From Methanobrevibacter sp. (GTDB lineage: Archaea; Methanobacteriota; Methanobacteria; Methanobacteriales; Methanobacteriaceae): a stretch of 38,821 bases of DNA. The position numbers were made by a program, and so were the translations under genes. Positions within the stretch are counted from its first letter, which is position 1; the number at the start of each line of letters is the position of its first letter. The notes beneath the pieces are model-generated. The model saw only the letters and a program-made list of their open reading frames with translations, made no database searches and was not told the DNA's origin. The stretch spans positions 1 through 38,821 of the forward strand of contig NZ_JAGAXX010000017.1 in assembly GCF_017940815.1 (NCBI RefSeq), given 5' to 3'. This document shows positions 8,650-16,615 of the stretch, piece after piece.

Positions 8650-9807
8650 ATGGACGATAAACCAATAGACAAACAGGATATTCTAAAAGAATTGGATGAA
8701 CTTCATAGTTTGGATTATGATTATGCAGACGGTAGGATTTTAGGCTCAATGTGTACTCAGGCACATCCTTTTGCAAAAGAAGTTTATTGCAAGTTTTTAG
8801 ACACTAACTTGGGAGATCCGGGTCTTTTTAAAGGAACCAAATTGATTGAAAATAAGGTCATTGAATCTATTGGAAAATTATTGTCTTTGGATAAAGCTTA
8901 TGGAAATATTGTGACTGGTGGCACAGAAGCAAATATAATGGCAATTCGTGCTGCAAGAAATCATGCTCGAAAATATAAGGGAATTGTAGATGGTGAAATC
9001 ATAATTCCGGATTCTGCACATTTTTCCTTTAAGAAAGCTGCAGACATGTTGAACTTGAAGATTGTCGAGGCTAAATTGGATGATGATTATAAAATTGATG
9101 TTGATTCCGTAAAAGAAGCTATATCTGACAAGACTGTAGCTATTGTGGCCATTGCGGGAACTACTGAATTGGGTTTAATCGACCCGATTGAGGAAATTTC
9201 AGAAATTGCTTTTGAAAATAATATCTATTTCCATGTTGATGCTGCATTTGGTGGATTTTCAATTCCTTTCTTAAGGGATGCGGGTTATGGCATGCCAGTA
9301 TTTGACTTTTCTTTAAGAGGCGTTTGCTCCATAACTGTTGACCCTCACAAGATGGGTTTGGCTCCAATCCCTGCTGGCGGAATTATCTTTAGAAAAGAAG
9401 AGTACTTGGATGTGATGGCAGTTGATTCACCGTATTTAACTGTTAAAACTCAGTCAACAATTGTTGGGACTCGTTTAGGAGCTTCTTCAGCAGCGACTTA
9501 TGCAATTATGAAATATTTTGGAAAAGATGGTTATTCTAAAAAAGCTCAAGAGTTAATGGACAATACTCGATTTTTGGCTGAAAACTTAAAAGGAATAGGT
9601 TACGATCTTGTTTGCGAACCTGAGTTAAATATTGTTGCATTCAATCATCCTGATATGGATGCTCATGAATTGGCTCAAAAATTAGAAGATTTGGACTGGA
9701 AGGTTTCAGTTGCAAAATGTCCAGTCGCAATCAGAATAGTTTTAATGAATCATATTAAGATTACTCATTTAAAAGAATTGTTAGAAGATTTAAAAGAATT
9801 GTATTAA
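8650..9807 (+). CDS. mfnA: L-tyrosine (and L-aspartate) decarboxylase, methanofuran biosynthesis
   Basis: A 385-residue PLP-dependent group II decarboxylase. MfnA makes tyramine for the furan-phenylethylamine head of methanofuran; archaeal homologues can also make beta-alanine from aspartate for CoA. The PLP lysine is K234 in [16 protein letters not shown]. Upstream are [10 protein letters not shown] (phosphate pocket) and FHVDAAFGG (Asp that contacts the pyridine nitrogen). The length is that of archaeal MfnA. An AGGTTAT stretch just upstream is a weak ribosome site. It stands 58 bp after ppsA in the same direction and converges on mptD, with the two stop codons nearly abutting. Archaeal glutamate or tyrosine decarboxylases without methanofuran function are an alternative, but the cofactor context favours MfnA. 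Confidence 0.9.
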   Translation: MDDKPIDKQDILKELDELHSLDYDYADGRILGSMCTQAHPFAKEVYCKFLDTNLGDPGLFKGTKLIENKVIESIGKLLSLDKAYGNIVTGGTEANIMAIRAARNHARKYKGIVDGEIIIPDSAHFSFKKAADMLNLKIVEAKLDDDYKIDVDSVKEAISDKTVAIVAIAGTTELGLIDPIEEISEIAFENNIYFHVDAAFGGFSIPFLRDAGYGMPVFDFSLRGVCSITVDPHKMGLAPIPAGGIIFRKEEYLDVMAVDSPYLTVKTQSTIVGTRLGASSAATYAIMKYFGKDGYSKKAQELMDNTRFLAENLKGIGYDLVCEPELNIVAFNHPDMDAHELAQKLEDLDWKVSVAKCPVAIRIVLMNHIKITHLKELLEDLKELY

Positions 9808-9827
9808 CTTCTAATCTTCTATTTTTT
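9782..9827 (+). terminator. Stop-codon hairpin terminator of mfnA
   Basis: Nine-base arms (9782-9790 and 9813-9821) are perfect complements with a 22-base loop. The loop holds the TAA stop (9805-9807), and six T residues follow at 9822-9827. The right arm also covers the end of the opposing mptD gene. Confidence 0.5.
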
Positions 9828-10182
9828 CAACATACATTAAAGGATAGTTCAACTCTTCAATAAACTCAATTCTTATTATTGCTTTGACATTTTCCACTTT
9901 TGTATGGATTTTAACGTCTAGCATATCTCCTGTCAATGATGTGTAGTCGAATTCGGTCATTGATTCTTCGAGTTTGTCAAATCTTATTTCAACTTCTACG
10001 TCTTCAATTGCGGGTTGTAATTTTAAAGATTCTTCCATGCTTGTTTCCAAGCTTTCTTTAGTGTTTTTATTAACGGGAGTTCCTACAAATTGGTGGAATA
10101 ATGCTCCCATACTGATGGCTCCCTCAAATATTGCTCTTTCTCTAGTGGTTATATTAGAGAAATATTCTTTATCAACGTCCAT
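9811..10182 (-). CDS. mptD: Dihydroneopterin aldolase, archaeal MptD type
   Basis: A 123-residue protein of the archaeal dihydroneopterin aldolase family (formerly DUF372), which releases glycolaldehyde from 7,8-dihydroneopterin to give 6-hydroxymethyl-dihydropterin for tetrahydromethanopterin. The diagnostic N-terminal block is ERAIFEGAISMGALFHQFVG with conserved Glu and His; ISMGALFHQ and SLTGDMLDVKI are the best family marks. The length is as expected. Its ATG overlaps the sortase stop codon by one base (TAATG) and is served by a GGAGG site lying within the end of the sortase gene, so the two are translationally coupled. It is the last gene of a minus-strand operon otherwise devoted to the envelope, an odd pairing. 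Confidence 0.85.
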   Translation of the reverse strand: MDVDKEYFSNITTRERAIFEGAISMGALFHQFVGTPVNKNTKESLETSMEESLKLQPAIEDVEVEIRFDKLEESMTEFDYTSLTGDMLDVKIHTKVENVKAIIRIEFIEELNYPLMYVEKIED

Positions 10183-10901
10183 TATAATCCTCCGTTTAAA
10201 AATATTATTTTATCATAAATCAGCTCTGAAGGGATTGGATTTATGCAACAGTAGAACAGCACTGCTGAAATTATTAATACTGTGGCTAGTATGTATATTC
10301 TATTCTCTTCCGGATAGAAAAAGCTGAATATCAGTCCAATCACTAAGAATATTGCGGATATGATTAGTGCATTTGATTCTTGTGGATTGTTTTTAATAAT
10401 TTTTTCATCAACAGGATTCAAATCATTAACTTCCCCTTGGATAATCAGTCTATTTTCAGTAGACCCTATAGGATCGCAAGTTATCAGATATGTTGTGTTC
10501 GCCCCTTGTGCATTTAATTCATATGTTGCAGGAACAATTGTTGTGTTCACAACACTGTAATTCAATTCTCCAACTCCTGGCCATTCTATAAGGAACGTAT
10601 CTCCAACAGAAAGCTCATTTAATCTTAAGAAAGGTGATCCTTGCAGTGTTCTATGACCGTATAATATGATTGGGTCATGTGTAGGGATATTCTTTCCAGG
10701 GTCACTTAAAACACCTTGATTTAGAGATTCGTTGTTGATTTTCTCTTCAACCCCTATTGATGGGATAATTATTTTGGGTGATTCGATATTCTTTTCACTC
10801 ACTATTTTTGATGAAAAATAATTCACTTCCCCCATTGCATACAATCCAATTATTAATAAACAAATAATAACAATTATTGTTGAAATACTTGGTTTTTTCA
10901 T
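10182..10901 (-). CDS. Archaeal sortase-family transpeptidase, membrane-bound
   Basis: A 239-residue sortase-fold protein. There is an N-terminal membrane anchor (residues 7-24), then the extracytoplasmic beta-barrel domain with the full catalytic set: H83 in ILYGHRT, C142 in YLITCDP (TLxTC-like) and R151 in TENRLIIQG. Two more hydrophobic segments follow (about 176-193 and 199-217). Sortases join surface proteins carrying a C-terminal sorting motif to a nucleophile; in pseudomurein-walled methanogens the acceptor is not settled, and the substrates would be secreted adhesin-like proteins encoded elsewhere. The extra C-terminal membrane pair differs from classical class A enzymes. It lies between the DUF515-like gene (36 bp upstream) and mptD, which it overlaps by one base. 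The catalytic motif is certain; the biological substrate is unknown. Confidence 0.85.
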   Translation of the reverse strand: MKKPSISTIIVIICLLIIGLYAMGEVNYFSSKIVSEKNIESPKIIIPSIGVEEKINNESLNQGVLSDPGKNIPTHDPIILYGHRTLQGSPFLRLNELSVGDTFLIEWPGVGELNYSVVNTTIVPATYELNAQGANTTYLITCDPIGSTENRLIIQGEVNDLNPVDEKIIKNNPQESNALIISAIFLVIGLIFSFFYPEENRIYILATVLIISAVLFYCCINPIPSELIYDKIIFLNGGL

Positions 10902-10937
10902 AATAATTGTTTTGTAAAATCTATTATAATACTTTTT

Positions 10938-12116
10938 TTAATTCTGGTAAGTTGAACTGATTTCCTTTATCATCCAATCTGGGGCTTCGGAAGTTGGGAT
11001 TGTCAAGACGATATTGTCCATATTATTTAAGATATAATTGACCTTTTCTTGAGGCACTTCAATTAAAAGCATATATTGCGCGTCCAGATCTCCTAAATTA
11101 ATTTGACGTTCATAATTGGATAGTTTCACGCCATAGCTTTTCAGCATCTCAAATGTTTTGTTTTCATCATAACCTTTAACAATTGCTCCTTTAATCATTT
11201 CCAAAACGTCAGAAGAGAATCCCTGTGTATTTTCATGAGGATTTGTATTGTTTCCTTTAACATTCATTTTTGTTTTTGAGTACTCAGAATCTATTTCGCC
11301 GTTTTCCTCATATCTCATGATTGACAGAACAGTGCAGCCGCTAATTTCGGGTTCTGTGATGTTTGAAGTGTAATTGTCTTCTGTCGAATTGAAGTTGGAA
11401 TAGATGTCCACCACACTTCCGACCTTGACAAGGCCCGCTCCTGCCTGCAGTCTTGAAACGAGAATGGGTACTGAAACGGTATTTGGTTCTTCAAATTTAA
11501 TTTTTGAAAGAACTGTAGCATCATTTTCATTGATGATTTTCATAGCTTCTGAGGCTGAAATTATTGTATTTTTACTTTCATTTTCATAAACTGCCATTGT
11601 TCTGTTGTATTTGTCTTGATTTGTATTTATTGACTTTTTATGGAACGATTTCCAGTCTTTTGTTGCTGGTGTTATTATGTTTATGCTTTCAATTTCTTCA
11701 CGGCTTCCAGCATCATTTATTTTATTTTCTAGTAACATCTCGTTGGGGGATGTTGCAAGCGCTCCGGAATATAAGTCGTGAAGTTCATTCAGTTTTGTTG
11801 TTTTTGCAATTGACAATTGCTCCTGTGAAGGTTCATAAATTATAAAATAATATGCTGAGACAATTAATGTCAGTACTATTAAAGTAGTTATTATCACTCC
11901 AATTTTTCTTTTTTTCTCATCATCACTTATTTCAGTTGTTTTTGGAGACAGATAAACTCCAATCTTATGATTCAACTTTTTCAATGGAGACAGTTCATCT
12001 TCAAGTCCTTCTTTTTTATTAGGTTTTGGAAATTCTTCAGAAATTTGCTTTCTCAATTCCCTTGTTTCTTCAAAACCTCTGGGGTACAATGGATCTCTTG
12101 GTTTTTTATTATTCAT
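10938..12116 (-). CDS. DUF515-like membrane protein with CpaB/SAF-like segment
   Basis: A 392-residue protein resembling the DUF515 family of Methanobacteriales. A basic, proline-containing cytoplasmic region (1-70) precedes one membrane helix (72-94), and a large extracytoplasmic domain follows. Within it, the run SVPILVSRLQAGAGLVKVG and then SVVDIYSNF resembles the SAF/RcpC-like domain of CpaB, a Flp-pilus assembly protein; this is a resemblance by eye, not a proven homology. The neighbours are archaetidylserine synthase upstream and sortase downstream, so a surface-assembly role is inferred. A GGAG ribosome site precedes the ATG and forms one arm of an inverted repeat in the leader, suggesting translational control. 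Confidence 0.7.
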   Translation of the reverse strand: MNNKKPRDPLYPRGFEETRELRKQISEEFPKPNKKEGLEDELSPLKKLNHKIGVYLSPKTTEISDDEKKRKIGVIITTLIVLTLIVSAYYFIIYEPSQEQLSIAKTTKLNELHDLYSGALATSPNEMLLENKINDAGSREEIESINIITPATKDWKSFHKKSINTNQDKYNRTMAVYENESKNTIISASEAMKIINENDATVLSKIKFEEPNTVSVPILVSRLQAGAGLVKVGSVVDIYSNFNSTEDNYTSNITEPEISGCTVLSIMRYEENGEIDSEYSKTKMNVKGNNTNPHENTQGFSSDVLEMIKGAIVKGYDENKTFEMLKSYGVKLSNYERQINLGDLDAQYMLLIEVPQEKVNYILNNMDNIVLTIPTSEAPDWMIKEISSTYQN

Positions 12117-12124
12117 TTTTATTA

Positions 12125-12164
12125 CTCCTAATTTGGTGTTAATGATGGTTAATTTAATTAGGAG
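12125..12164 (-). promoter_or_regulatory. Inverted repeat that can sequester the ribosome site of the DUF515-like gene
   Basis: Nine-base perfect complementary arms lie at 12125-12133 and 12156-12164, separated by 22 bases, between the archaetidylserine synthase stop and the next ATG. In the minus-strand transcript the 3' arm contains the GGAG Shine-Dalgarno of the downstream gene, and the 5' arm is CU-rich anti-Shine-Dalgarno-like sequence. A second register (12123-12128 with 12164-12169) is also possible. No T tract follows, so a terminator is unlikely. Confidence 0.5.
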
Positions 12165-12176
12165 GAGTATGGTGCC

Positions 12177-12872
12177 TTATATTTTAATTAAATTAATTAT
12201 CAGGTAGTATAGACAGAATAATAATAGTAGTAATGCAGGGATATTGATTCCAAATAAAACTATATTTATCGGTAATATCAACAGAACAATTAAAATTGCA
12301 GATATTGCAATCAGTGGAATGTTGTCGAACTTAGGGTATCTGATATTTGAAACCATCAATAGTGATACGATAACGCTTAATATTATTGCAAGATATGGGT
12401 TAAATAATCCACTAAGGTATAATGTTGCTAAAATGAAGGATATTCCTGGTATTGGAAATCCGATAAAATCGGTGGTGTCGATTTTTCCAGCAATCACATT
12501 GTATCTTGTCAATCTTAAAACGCCACAGATAACAATTAATAAACTGATTAATATTACTGCTATTTGAAAGATTCCGGGGGTGGTGTTAATGCAGCTGTAC
12601 AGGAATGTAGCTGGCGCAACTCCAAATGAAACAATATCTGATAAGGAATCTATATTTTTTCCAAATCCCAAATCATCTTGCCTATTTGTTTTTCTTGCTA
12701 CCCAACCATCACATGAGTCGAATATGATTGCAATAATCATGAGGATTGCGGCTAGTTCAAAATTATTGTTCACTGAACTTATGATTGCCAAAAATCCAGA
12801 AGACATATTCAAAAGGGATATTATGTCTGATATTGCAATGAAACTTTCCATCTTGGTGTTCATATTACTCAT
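12177..12872 (-). CDS. pssA: Archaetidylserine synthase (CDP-alcohol phosphatidyltransferase family)
   Basis: A 231-residue polytopic membrane enzyme that transfers L-serine to CDP-archaeol, giving archaetidylserine, the precursor of archaetidylethanolamine. The CDP-alcohol phosphotransferase motif begins at D52 with DSCDGWVAR (52-60) and continues to the acidic residues D75 and D79 in GKNIDSLSD, followed by SFGVAPA, typical of serine-using members. The spacing between AR and the next Gly of the motif is ten residues rather than the usual eight. About seven hydrophobic segments fill the remainder. The start has a GGAG site 7 bases upstream. It heads the minus-strand operon with the DUF515-like gene, sortase and mptD. 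Serine as acceptor is inferred from the family pattern; an inositol or glycerol acceptor is less likely. Confidence 0.82.
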   Translation of the reverse strand: MSNMNTKMESFIAISDIISLLNMSSGFLAIISSVNNNFELAAILMIIAIIFDSCDGWVARKTNRQDDLGFGKNIDSLSDIVSFGVAPATFLYSCINTTPGIFQIAVILISLLIVICGVLRLTRYNVIAGKIDTTDFIGFPIPGISFILATLYLSGLFNPYLAIILSVIVSLLMVSNIRYPKFDNIPLIAISAILIVLLILPINIVLFGINIPALLLLLFCLYYLIINLIKI

Positions 12873-13297
12873 ATTTTAACTCCAGTAATAATTTTATTTT
12901 CATCTTTTATTAATTTTATCTTAGTTCTTAGCTCATTTTCATTTATTCATGTATTTAATTATACAAATTTGTTATTTTTATCTAATTCCTAAAAATCATT
13001 ATATATTTTATTATCTACTTATTTATTAAAGTAATTTTTGTTTTTATCATGTAATTTTTGCTTTATTAATTTAATAATTATATTTTCAACAATATTTTTT
13101 AAAAAAATCCATTAAAAGATAAAATATATATAATAATATTTTTAATAAATATTAATTGTTAGACTTTAATAAATAAGGCAAATTTCTGAATTTATTGGTC
13201 TCTTTGGGCTTTATTTCCATATTGGATTAATATTTTCATGAAATTTTAGTAGTTGATTTATTTGAATAGTTTATATTAATGAATTGTGAGTAGTTAA
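12873..13297. other. 425-bp AT-rich divergent intergenic region
   Basis: No ORF or tRNA is visible. The region separates the minus-strand pssA operon from the plus-strand MreB operon and must hold both promoters. A long A/T stretch at 13123-13148 could be a TATA region. Downstream, 13172-13179 and 13208-13215 can pair in RNA (8 bp with one G-U), around a rather G/C-richer segment; this might be part of a leader or small RNA but is weak. A TATA-like box at 13270-13279 sits just before the first gene. Confidence 0.5.
13270..13279 (+). promoter_or_regulatory. TATA-like box of the MreB operon
   Basis: The sequence TTTATATTAA is centred about 24 bases before the ATG at 13298. Archaeal spacing would start transcription at or within a few bases of that ATG, giving a leaderless mRNA. 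No good Shine-Dalgarno is present, which agrees. Confidence 0.45.
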
Positions 13298-13936
13298 ATG
13301 ATAGAAGATAATATACGTGTCCTAAGACAAGCTGCAAGAGTTTCATCAGGAAACAATCAGCCAATTCAAAAAGAATGGTGTGTTATTGCAGGAAATGTTG
13401 ATTTGGTTGATAATATGGCATATAAGGCCATTGCATCAAATCATAATGTTAAAATCTTGTTCAGGGAACATGTGATTCTTAAAGAAGGCAAATTGGATAA
13501 AAAATTTGATTTTATCATGCTTTATGGGAATCCTTTGATTCTTAATGATTTTAGAAATACTACTCTAAAGCTTGGTGGTGCATTTATACAAATTGCAAGG
13601 GAATACTTGGCAAAAGAGCCTAATTTGATGGTATTGGTCGCACCAGATGATGTGATCAGGAACACCGTTTCCACTATCGAAAAATCTAAATTGCCTTTTG
13701 CAATTATTAAAGAATCTCAGACCACTGGTTTCATTGATATTGATTTAAATAATGATGTAAAATTGCCTAATTTTGTTAAATCTGCTTTAAAACCATTTTA
13801 CAATGCTAATGAAGTTGTTTTATCAACAATTTTAATTTCTGTTGAAAAAGATGGTGATGTTGGAAAAGTTCAGAGTATAGCTACATCTAATAAAATTTTC
13901 GTTATTGATTTTAGAGACATTGTAACGGAGGATTAA
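13298..13936 (+). CDS. Conserved-looking protein of unknown function linked to MreB
   Basis: A 212-residue soluble protein with no family that I recognise. It has no signal peptide or membrane segment. The composition suggests an alpha/beta fold: alternating hydrophobic strands such as WCVIAGNVDLV, FDFIMLYGNPLIL and LMVLVAPDDVI are separated by helices. There is no obvious P-loop or catalytic signature. It begins with a probable leaderless start and ends two bases before the mreB ATG, whose GGAGG ribosome site lies in its last codons, so the two proteins are almost certainly made together. A role in filament regulation or morphogenesis is inferred from position only. Confidence 0.8.
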   Translation: MIEDNIRVLRQAARVSSGNNQPIQKEWCVIAGNVDLVDNMAYKAIASNHNVKILFREHVILKEGKLDKKFDFIMLYGNPLILNDFRNTTLKLGGAFIQIAREYLAKEPNLMVLVAPDDVIRNTVSTIEKSKLPFAIIKESQTTGFIDIDLNNDVKLPNFVKSALKPFYNANEVVLSTILISVEKDGDVGKVQSIATSNKIFVIDFRDIVTED

Positions 13937-13938
13937 TC

Positions 13939-15012
13939 ATGAATATTTTTGGAAATGAAGAAGAAGTACCAGAAGCTGAAAACACTAAAGTTATCAGTAA
14001 TAGTTTAGGAATTGATTTAGGAACTTTAAATACTGTTATTGCAAAACCTTCCGGAGATAAATTTGACTTATATCAAATTCCATCTGTAGTAGCAGTTAAA
14101 AAAGATGACCCTGCTGAAGTTTTAGCAGTTGGTGAAGAAGCTAAAAAAATGCTTGGAAGAACTCCTGAAGATATTCTCGCAGTAAGACCTTTGAAAAAAG
14201 GAGTTATTGAAAATGTTGTGCAAGCACAAGCATTACTCATTAAAGCAATGCAAATTGGTATTAATGAAGGTGAAACCGTAGGAAGAATTGTCATTGGTAT
14301 TCCGGGGGATGCATCTGAAGTGGAAAAGAATGCTGCTGAAGAAATCGGTAGAAAAGCCGGTGCACAAAATATTTTAGTAATCAGTGAAGGATTAGCTGCT
14401 GCTATTGGTGCAGGATTGCCAATTGCAGAACCAAATGGTACTATGGTTATTGATATTGGTGCAGGTTCAACCGATATTGTGATTATTTCTCTCGGTGGTA
14501 TCAACGATATTGAAACAGTTAGATGTGGTGGAGACGACATTGACAATAAAATTGTTGAAATTGTTGCAGAAAAATACGATGTAGCTATTGGTATTCATGA
14601 TGCAGAATCCGCTAAAATGGAAGTTGGTATGGTGCACTGTTCCGAACAACTTGAAAACTTAAGTGTTGAAGTTATCGGTAAATCATTAGAAACCAACAGG
14701 CCTAAAAAAGTAGTGATTGATTCAATGCTCGTTGCAGATGCAGTAGAACCATACATGCAACAAATAGTCGATGGATTAAATGTAATCTTAGAAAGATTAT
14801 CTCCAGAATTGATGATGGGAGTTTACAACAACTCAGTTGCAGTTGGTGGAAGTTCAAGACTCCGTGGATTAAAAGAAAGAATCTTTGATGAAATTGCTAT
14901 CCCTGTAGAAATTTCAGAAGATCCAATGACTGTTGTAGCAAAAGGTACTGCAATCGTTGCTGCAGAACCATTAGCTTTAGAACCTGAAGTCCGTCTTAGG
15001 GCTATGAAATAA
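13939..15012 (+). CDS. mreB: Archaeal MreB-like actin-family ATPase
   Basis: A 357-residue actin/Hsp70-fold protein whose motifs follow bacterial MreB: phosphate 1 loop GIDLGTLNTVIA (24-35), PSVVAV, VRPLKKGVIENV, VIGIPGDASEVEKNAAEE, phosphate 2 loop VIDIGAGSTDI, and the adenosine motif VAVGGSSRLRGL near the C-terminus. The length fits MreB (about 340) rather than DnaK. In Bacteria MreB filaments guide wall synthesis; in pseudomurein-containing Methanobacteriales the homologue is thought to act likewise, which I infer here. The 15-residue N-terminal extension is acidic. The ATG follows a GGAGG site and stands two bases after the preceding gene. A stop-codon hairpin and T tract end the operon. 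Confidence 0.9.
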   Translation: MNIFGNEEEVPEAENTKVISNSLGIDLGTLNTVIAKPSGDKFDLYQIPSVVAVKKDDPAEVLAVGEEAKKMLGRTPEDILAVRPLKKGVIENVVQAQALLIKAMQIGINEGETVGRIVIGIPGDASEVEKNAAEEIGRKAGAQNILVISEGLAAAIGAGLPIAEPNGTMVIDIGAGSTDIVIISLGGINDIETVRCGGDDIDNKIVEIVAEKYDVAIGIHDAESAKMEVGMVHCSEQLENLSVEVIGKSLETNRPKKVVIDSMLVADAVEPYMQQIVDGLNVILERLSPELMMGVYNNSVAVGGSSRLRGLKERIFDEIAIPVEISEDPMTVVAKGTAIVAAEPLALEPEVRLRAMK

Positions 15013-15038
15013 ATTTATTTTATTTCACTTCTTTTTTT
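15005..15038 (+). terminator. Stop-codon hairpin terminator of the MreB operon
   Basis: A 9-bp perfect stem (15005-15013 with 15019-15027) has a 5-base loop. The TAA stop (15010-15012) lies in the left arm, and seven T residues follow at 15032-15038, with another T run later. Confidence 0.65.
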
Positions 15039-15059
15039 ATTATTTTTTTGTTGATTTTT

Positions 15060-15674
15060 ATGGATATTTTAGGTATTGATGAGGCTGGCAGAGGATCTGT
15101 TTTAGGCCCGTTAGTCATTGCAGGAGTGATTGTTCCTGAAAAAATGGAAAAAGTCCTTGAAAGGATGGGCGTTAAAGATTCCAAACGTTTGGCTCCTCAT
15201 AGACGTACTATTTTATCTCGTAAATTAAAGAAAATGTTTGAATATGACATCATTGTCATTTCTGCTCGTGAAATTGATGAAATGAGGGCAGAAGGAATTA
15301 ATCTCAATGAAATTGAGAAAAATGCAATGGAAGAACTTATTTTAAGATTAAAACCTGAAAAGGCCATTGTCGATGCTGTTGATGTGAAAGCTGAAAGGTT
15401 CCAGGAAAATTTACGTAAAGACACTGGATTTGACATTACTGCGGAACACAAGGCCGATGACAATTATATACAGGTAAGTGCGGCATCAATTATTGCAAAA
15501 GCGGAAAGGGATGATCAGATAGCTGAAATTAATAAGGAATTCATTAAACAAGGTGGAATAGGTTCAGGTTATCCGTCTGACCCGACCACTAAAAAATTTT
15601 TAACAAATTATACATATGATGAAATGCCTGATTTTGTTAGAAGGTCATGGAATACCGTTGCTAAAATGAAATGA
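15060..15674 (+). CDS. rnhB: Ribonuclease HII
   Basis: A 204-residue endonuclease that cuts the RNA strand of RNA-DNA hybrids and removes single ribonucleotides and primers. The family motif GIDEAGRGSVLGPLVIAG is at the N-terminus with D7 and E8. The third acid is in KAIVDAVDV, and the last lies in EHKADDNYIQVSAASIIAK, which includes the conserved Ser-Ile-Ile-Ala-Lys. The ATG at 15060 puts the motif in the usual place; an in-frame TTG at 15048 would add four residues. No strong ribosome site is seen, and the gene begins 47 bp after mreB. It ends in its own small stop-codon hairpin and a nine-T tract. Confidence 0.95.
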   Translation: MDILGIDEAGRGSVLGPLVIAGVIVPEKMEKVLERMGVKDSKRLAPHRRTILSRKLKKMFEYDIIVISAREIDEMRAEGINLNEIEKNAMEELILRLKPEKAIVDAVDVKAERFQENLRKDTGFDITAEHKADDNYIQVSAASIIAKAERDDQIAEINKEFIKQGGIGSGYPSDPTTKKFLTNYTYDEMPDFVRRSWNTVAKMK

Positions 15675-15691
15675 TTTTCATCTTTTTTTTT
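15666..15691 (+). terminator. Stop-codon hairpin terminator of rnhB
   Basis: A 6-bp stem (15666-15671 with 15676-15681) has a 4-base loop formed by the TGA stop and one T. Nine T residues follow at 15683-15691. Confidence 0.55.
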
Positions 15692-15767
15692 AAATAATTT
15701 TAAGTATATGAATTAATATAATATTCTTATAAACGATTTTCAAAGATAATACTTTAAGAGGATGAAA

Positions 15768-16607
15768 ATGATTGTTGAGTATATTATGCCATTTATTGAT
15801 GGAATGATGGATATTTTTACTCAAGGAGGGATTATAACTTATATAATTCTTTTTGTAGGTATTTATGGTCTTATTATTGCATTAAGAAAAATAGCATATC
15901 TTAGAAAAATTAGTAAAGTTGATACAACCGAAATATTTGGGGTTGTAACTGCTTCTATGGAAAGAGGCGGTGCCGTTGAAGCTTTAAAACAGATTAATGG
16001 TTTTAAAAATCCTATTTCTAGAATTATTTCAGAAACCTTAAAAATCGGTTATAAAAATAAAACCGAGGTTGAAGAAAGTATGGAGCAAATTTTCATTGTT
16101 GAAGTTGCTAAAATGACTAAAGGTTTAAACACCATAAAAACTATTATTGAACTTGCTCCATTTTTAGGTTTAATCGGTACCGTTATTGGTATTTGGATGA
16201 CTTTCAAATCTTTAGGGGTTCATCCAGACTCTGCAGCTATGGCAGAAGGTATTTATGTTGCTTTAACCACCACTATTATGGGTCTTTTAGTGGCTATTGT
16301 TCTATTGCCATTGTACACTTATATCCAAGGGCTTATCGAAGCTGAAATGGATAAAATTGAACTTGCTACCAAAATGACTAACTGGGGTTACGCTGTAGTT
16401 AAAGTTAGAGTTGATTCTAATGTTGAATGTGCACTTGAAGCTTTACAAGAAGCTGAAGGTGTTGTAAACACTAGATTGATTTCTGACCCTTATGCCAATA
16501 TAAAAGTGTCTTTTAAACCAAGTATGTTAGATAAAAGTATTGCGAATATTATTTTAGAGAAATGTAATGTTAATGCTGAAATTACTGAAAGTAAACTAAG
16601 ACAATAG
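15768..16607 (+). CDS. MotA/TolQ/ExbB-family proton-channel protein
   Basis: A 279-residue membrane protein of the ExbB/TolQ/MotA family. There is one N-terminal helix (about 19-39), a cytoplasmic loop of about 85 residues, and then the characteristic helix pair: FLGLIGTVIGIWMTFKSLG (about 130-150) and the Thr/Gly-rich helix ALTTTIMGLLVAIVLL (about 165-185). In Bacteria these proteins form pentamers around ExbD/TolR helices and couple ion flow to mechanical work. A C-terminal domain of about 75 residues (roughly 205-279), with alternating beta and alpha pattern, is longer than in typical ExbB. The ATG at 15768 has GAGG at proper spacing; the ATG at 15762 touches that site. The ExbD-like gene follows after 8 bp. 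Confidence 0.85.
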   Translation: MIVEYIMPFIDGMMDIFTQGGIITYIILFVGIYGLIIALRKIAYLRKISKVDTTEIFGVVTASMERGGAVEALKQINGFKNPISRIISETLKIGYKNKTEVEESMEQIFIVEVAKMTKGLNTIKTIIELAPFLGLIGTVIGIWMTFKSLGVHPDSAAMAEGIYVALTTTIMGLLVAIVLLPLYTYIQGLIEAEMDKIELATKMTNWGYAVVKVRVDSNVECALEALQEAEGVVNTRLISDPYANIKVSFKPSMLDKSIANIILEKCNVNAEITESKLRQ

Positions 16608-16615
16608 GTGAAAGA

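Noticed and set aside
14073-14546. Minus-strand frame opposite mreB
   Set aside because: It lies wholly inside mreB, which has a full set of actin-fold motifs; no start signal is present.
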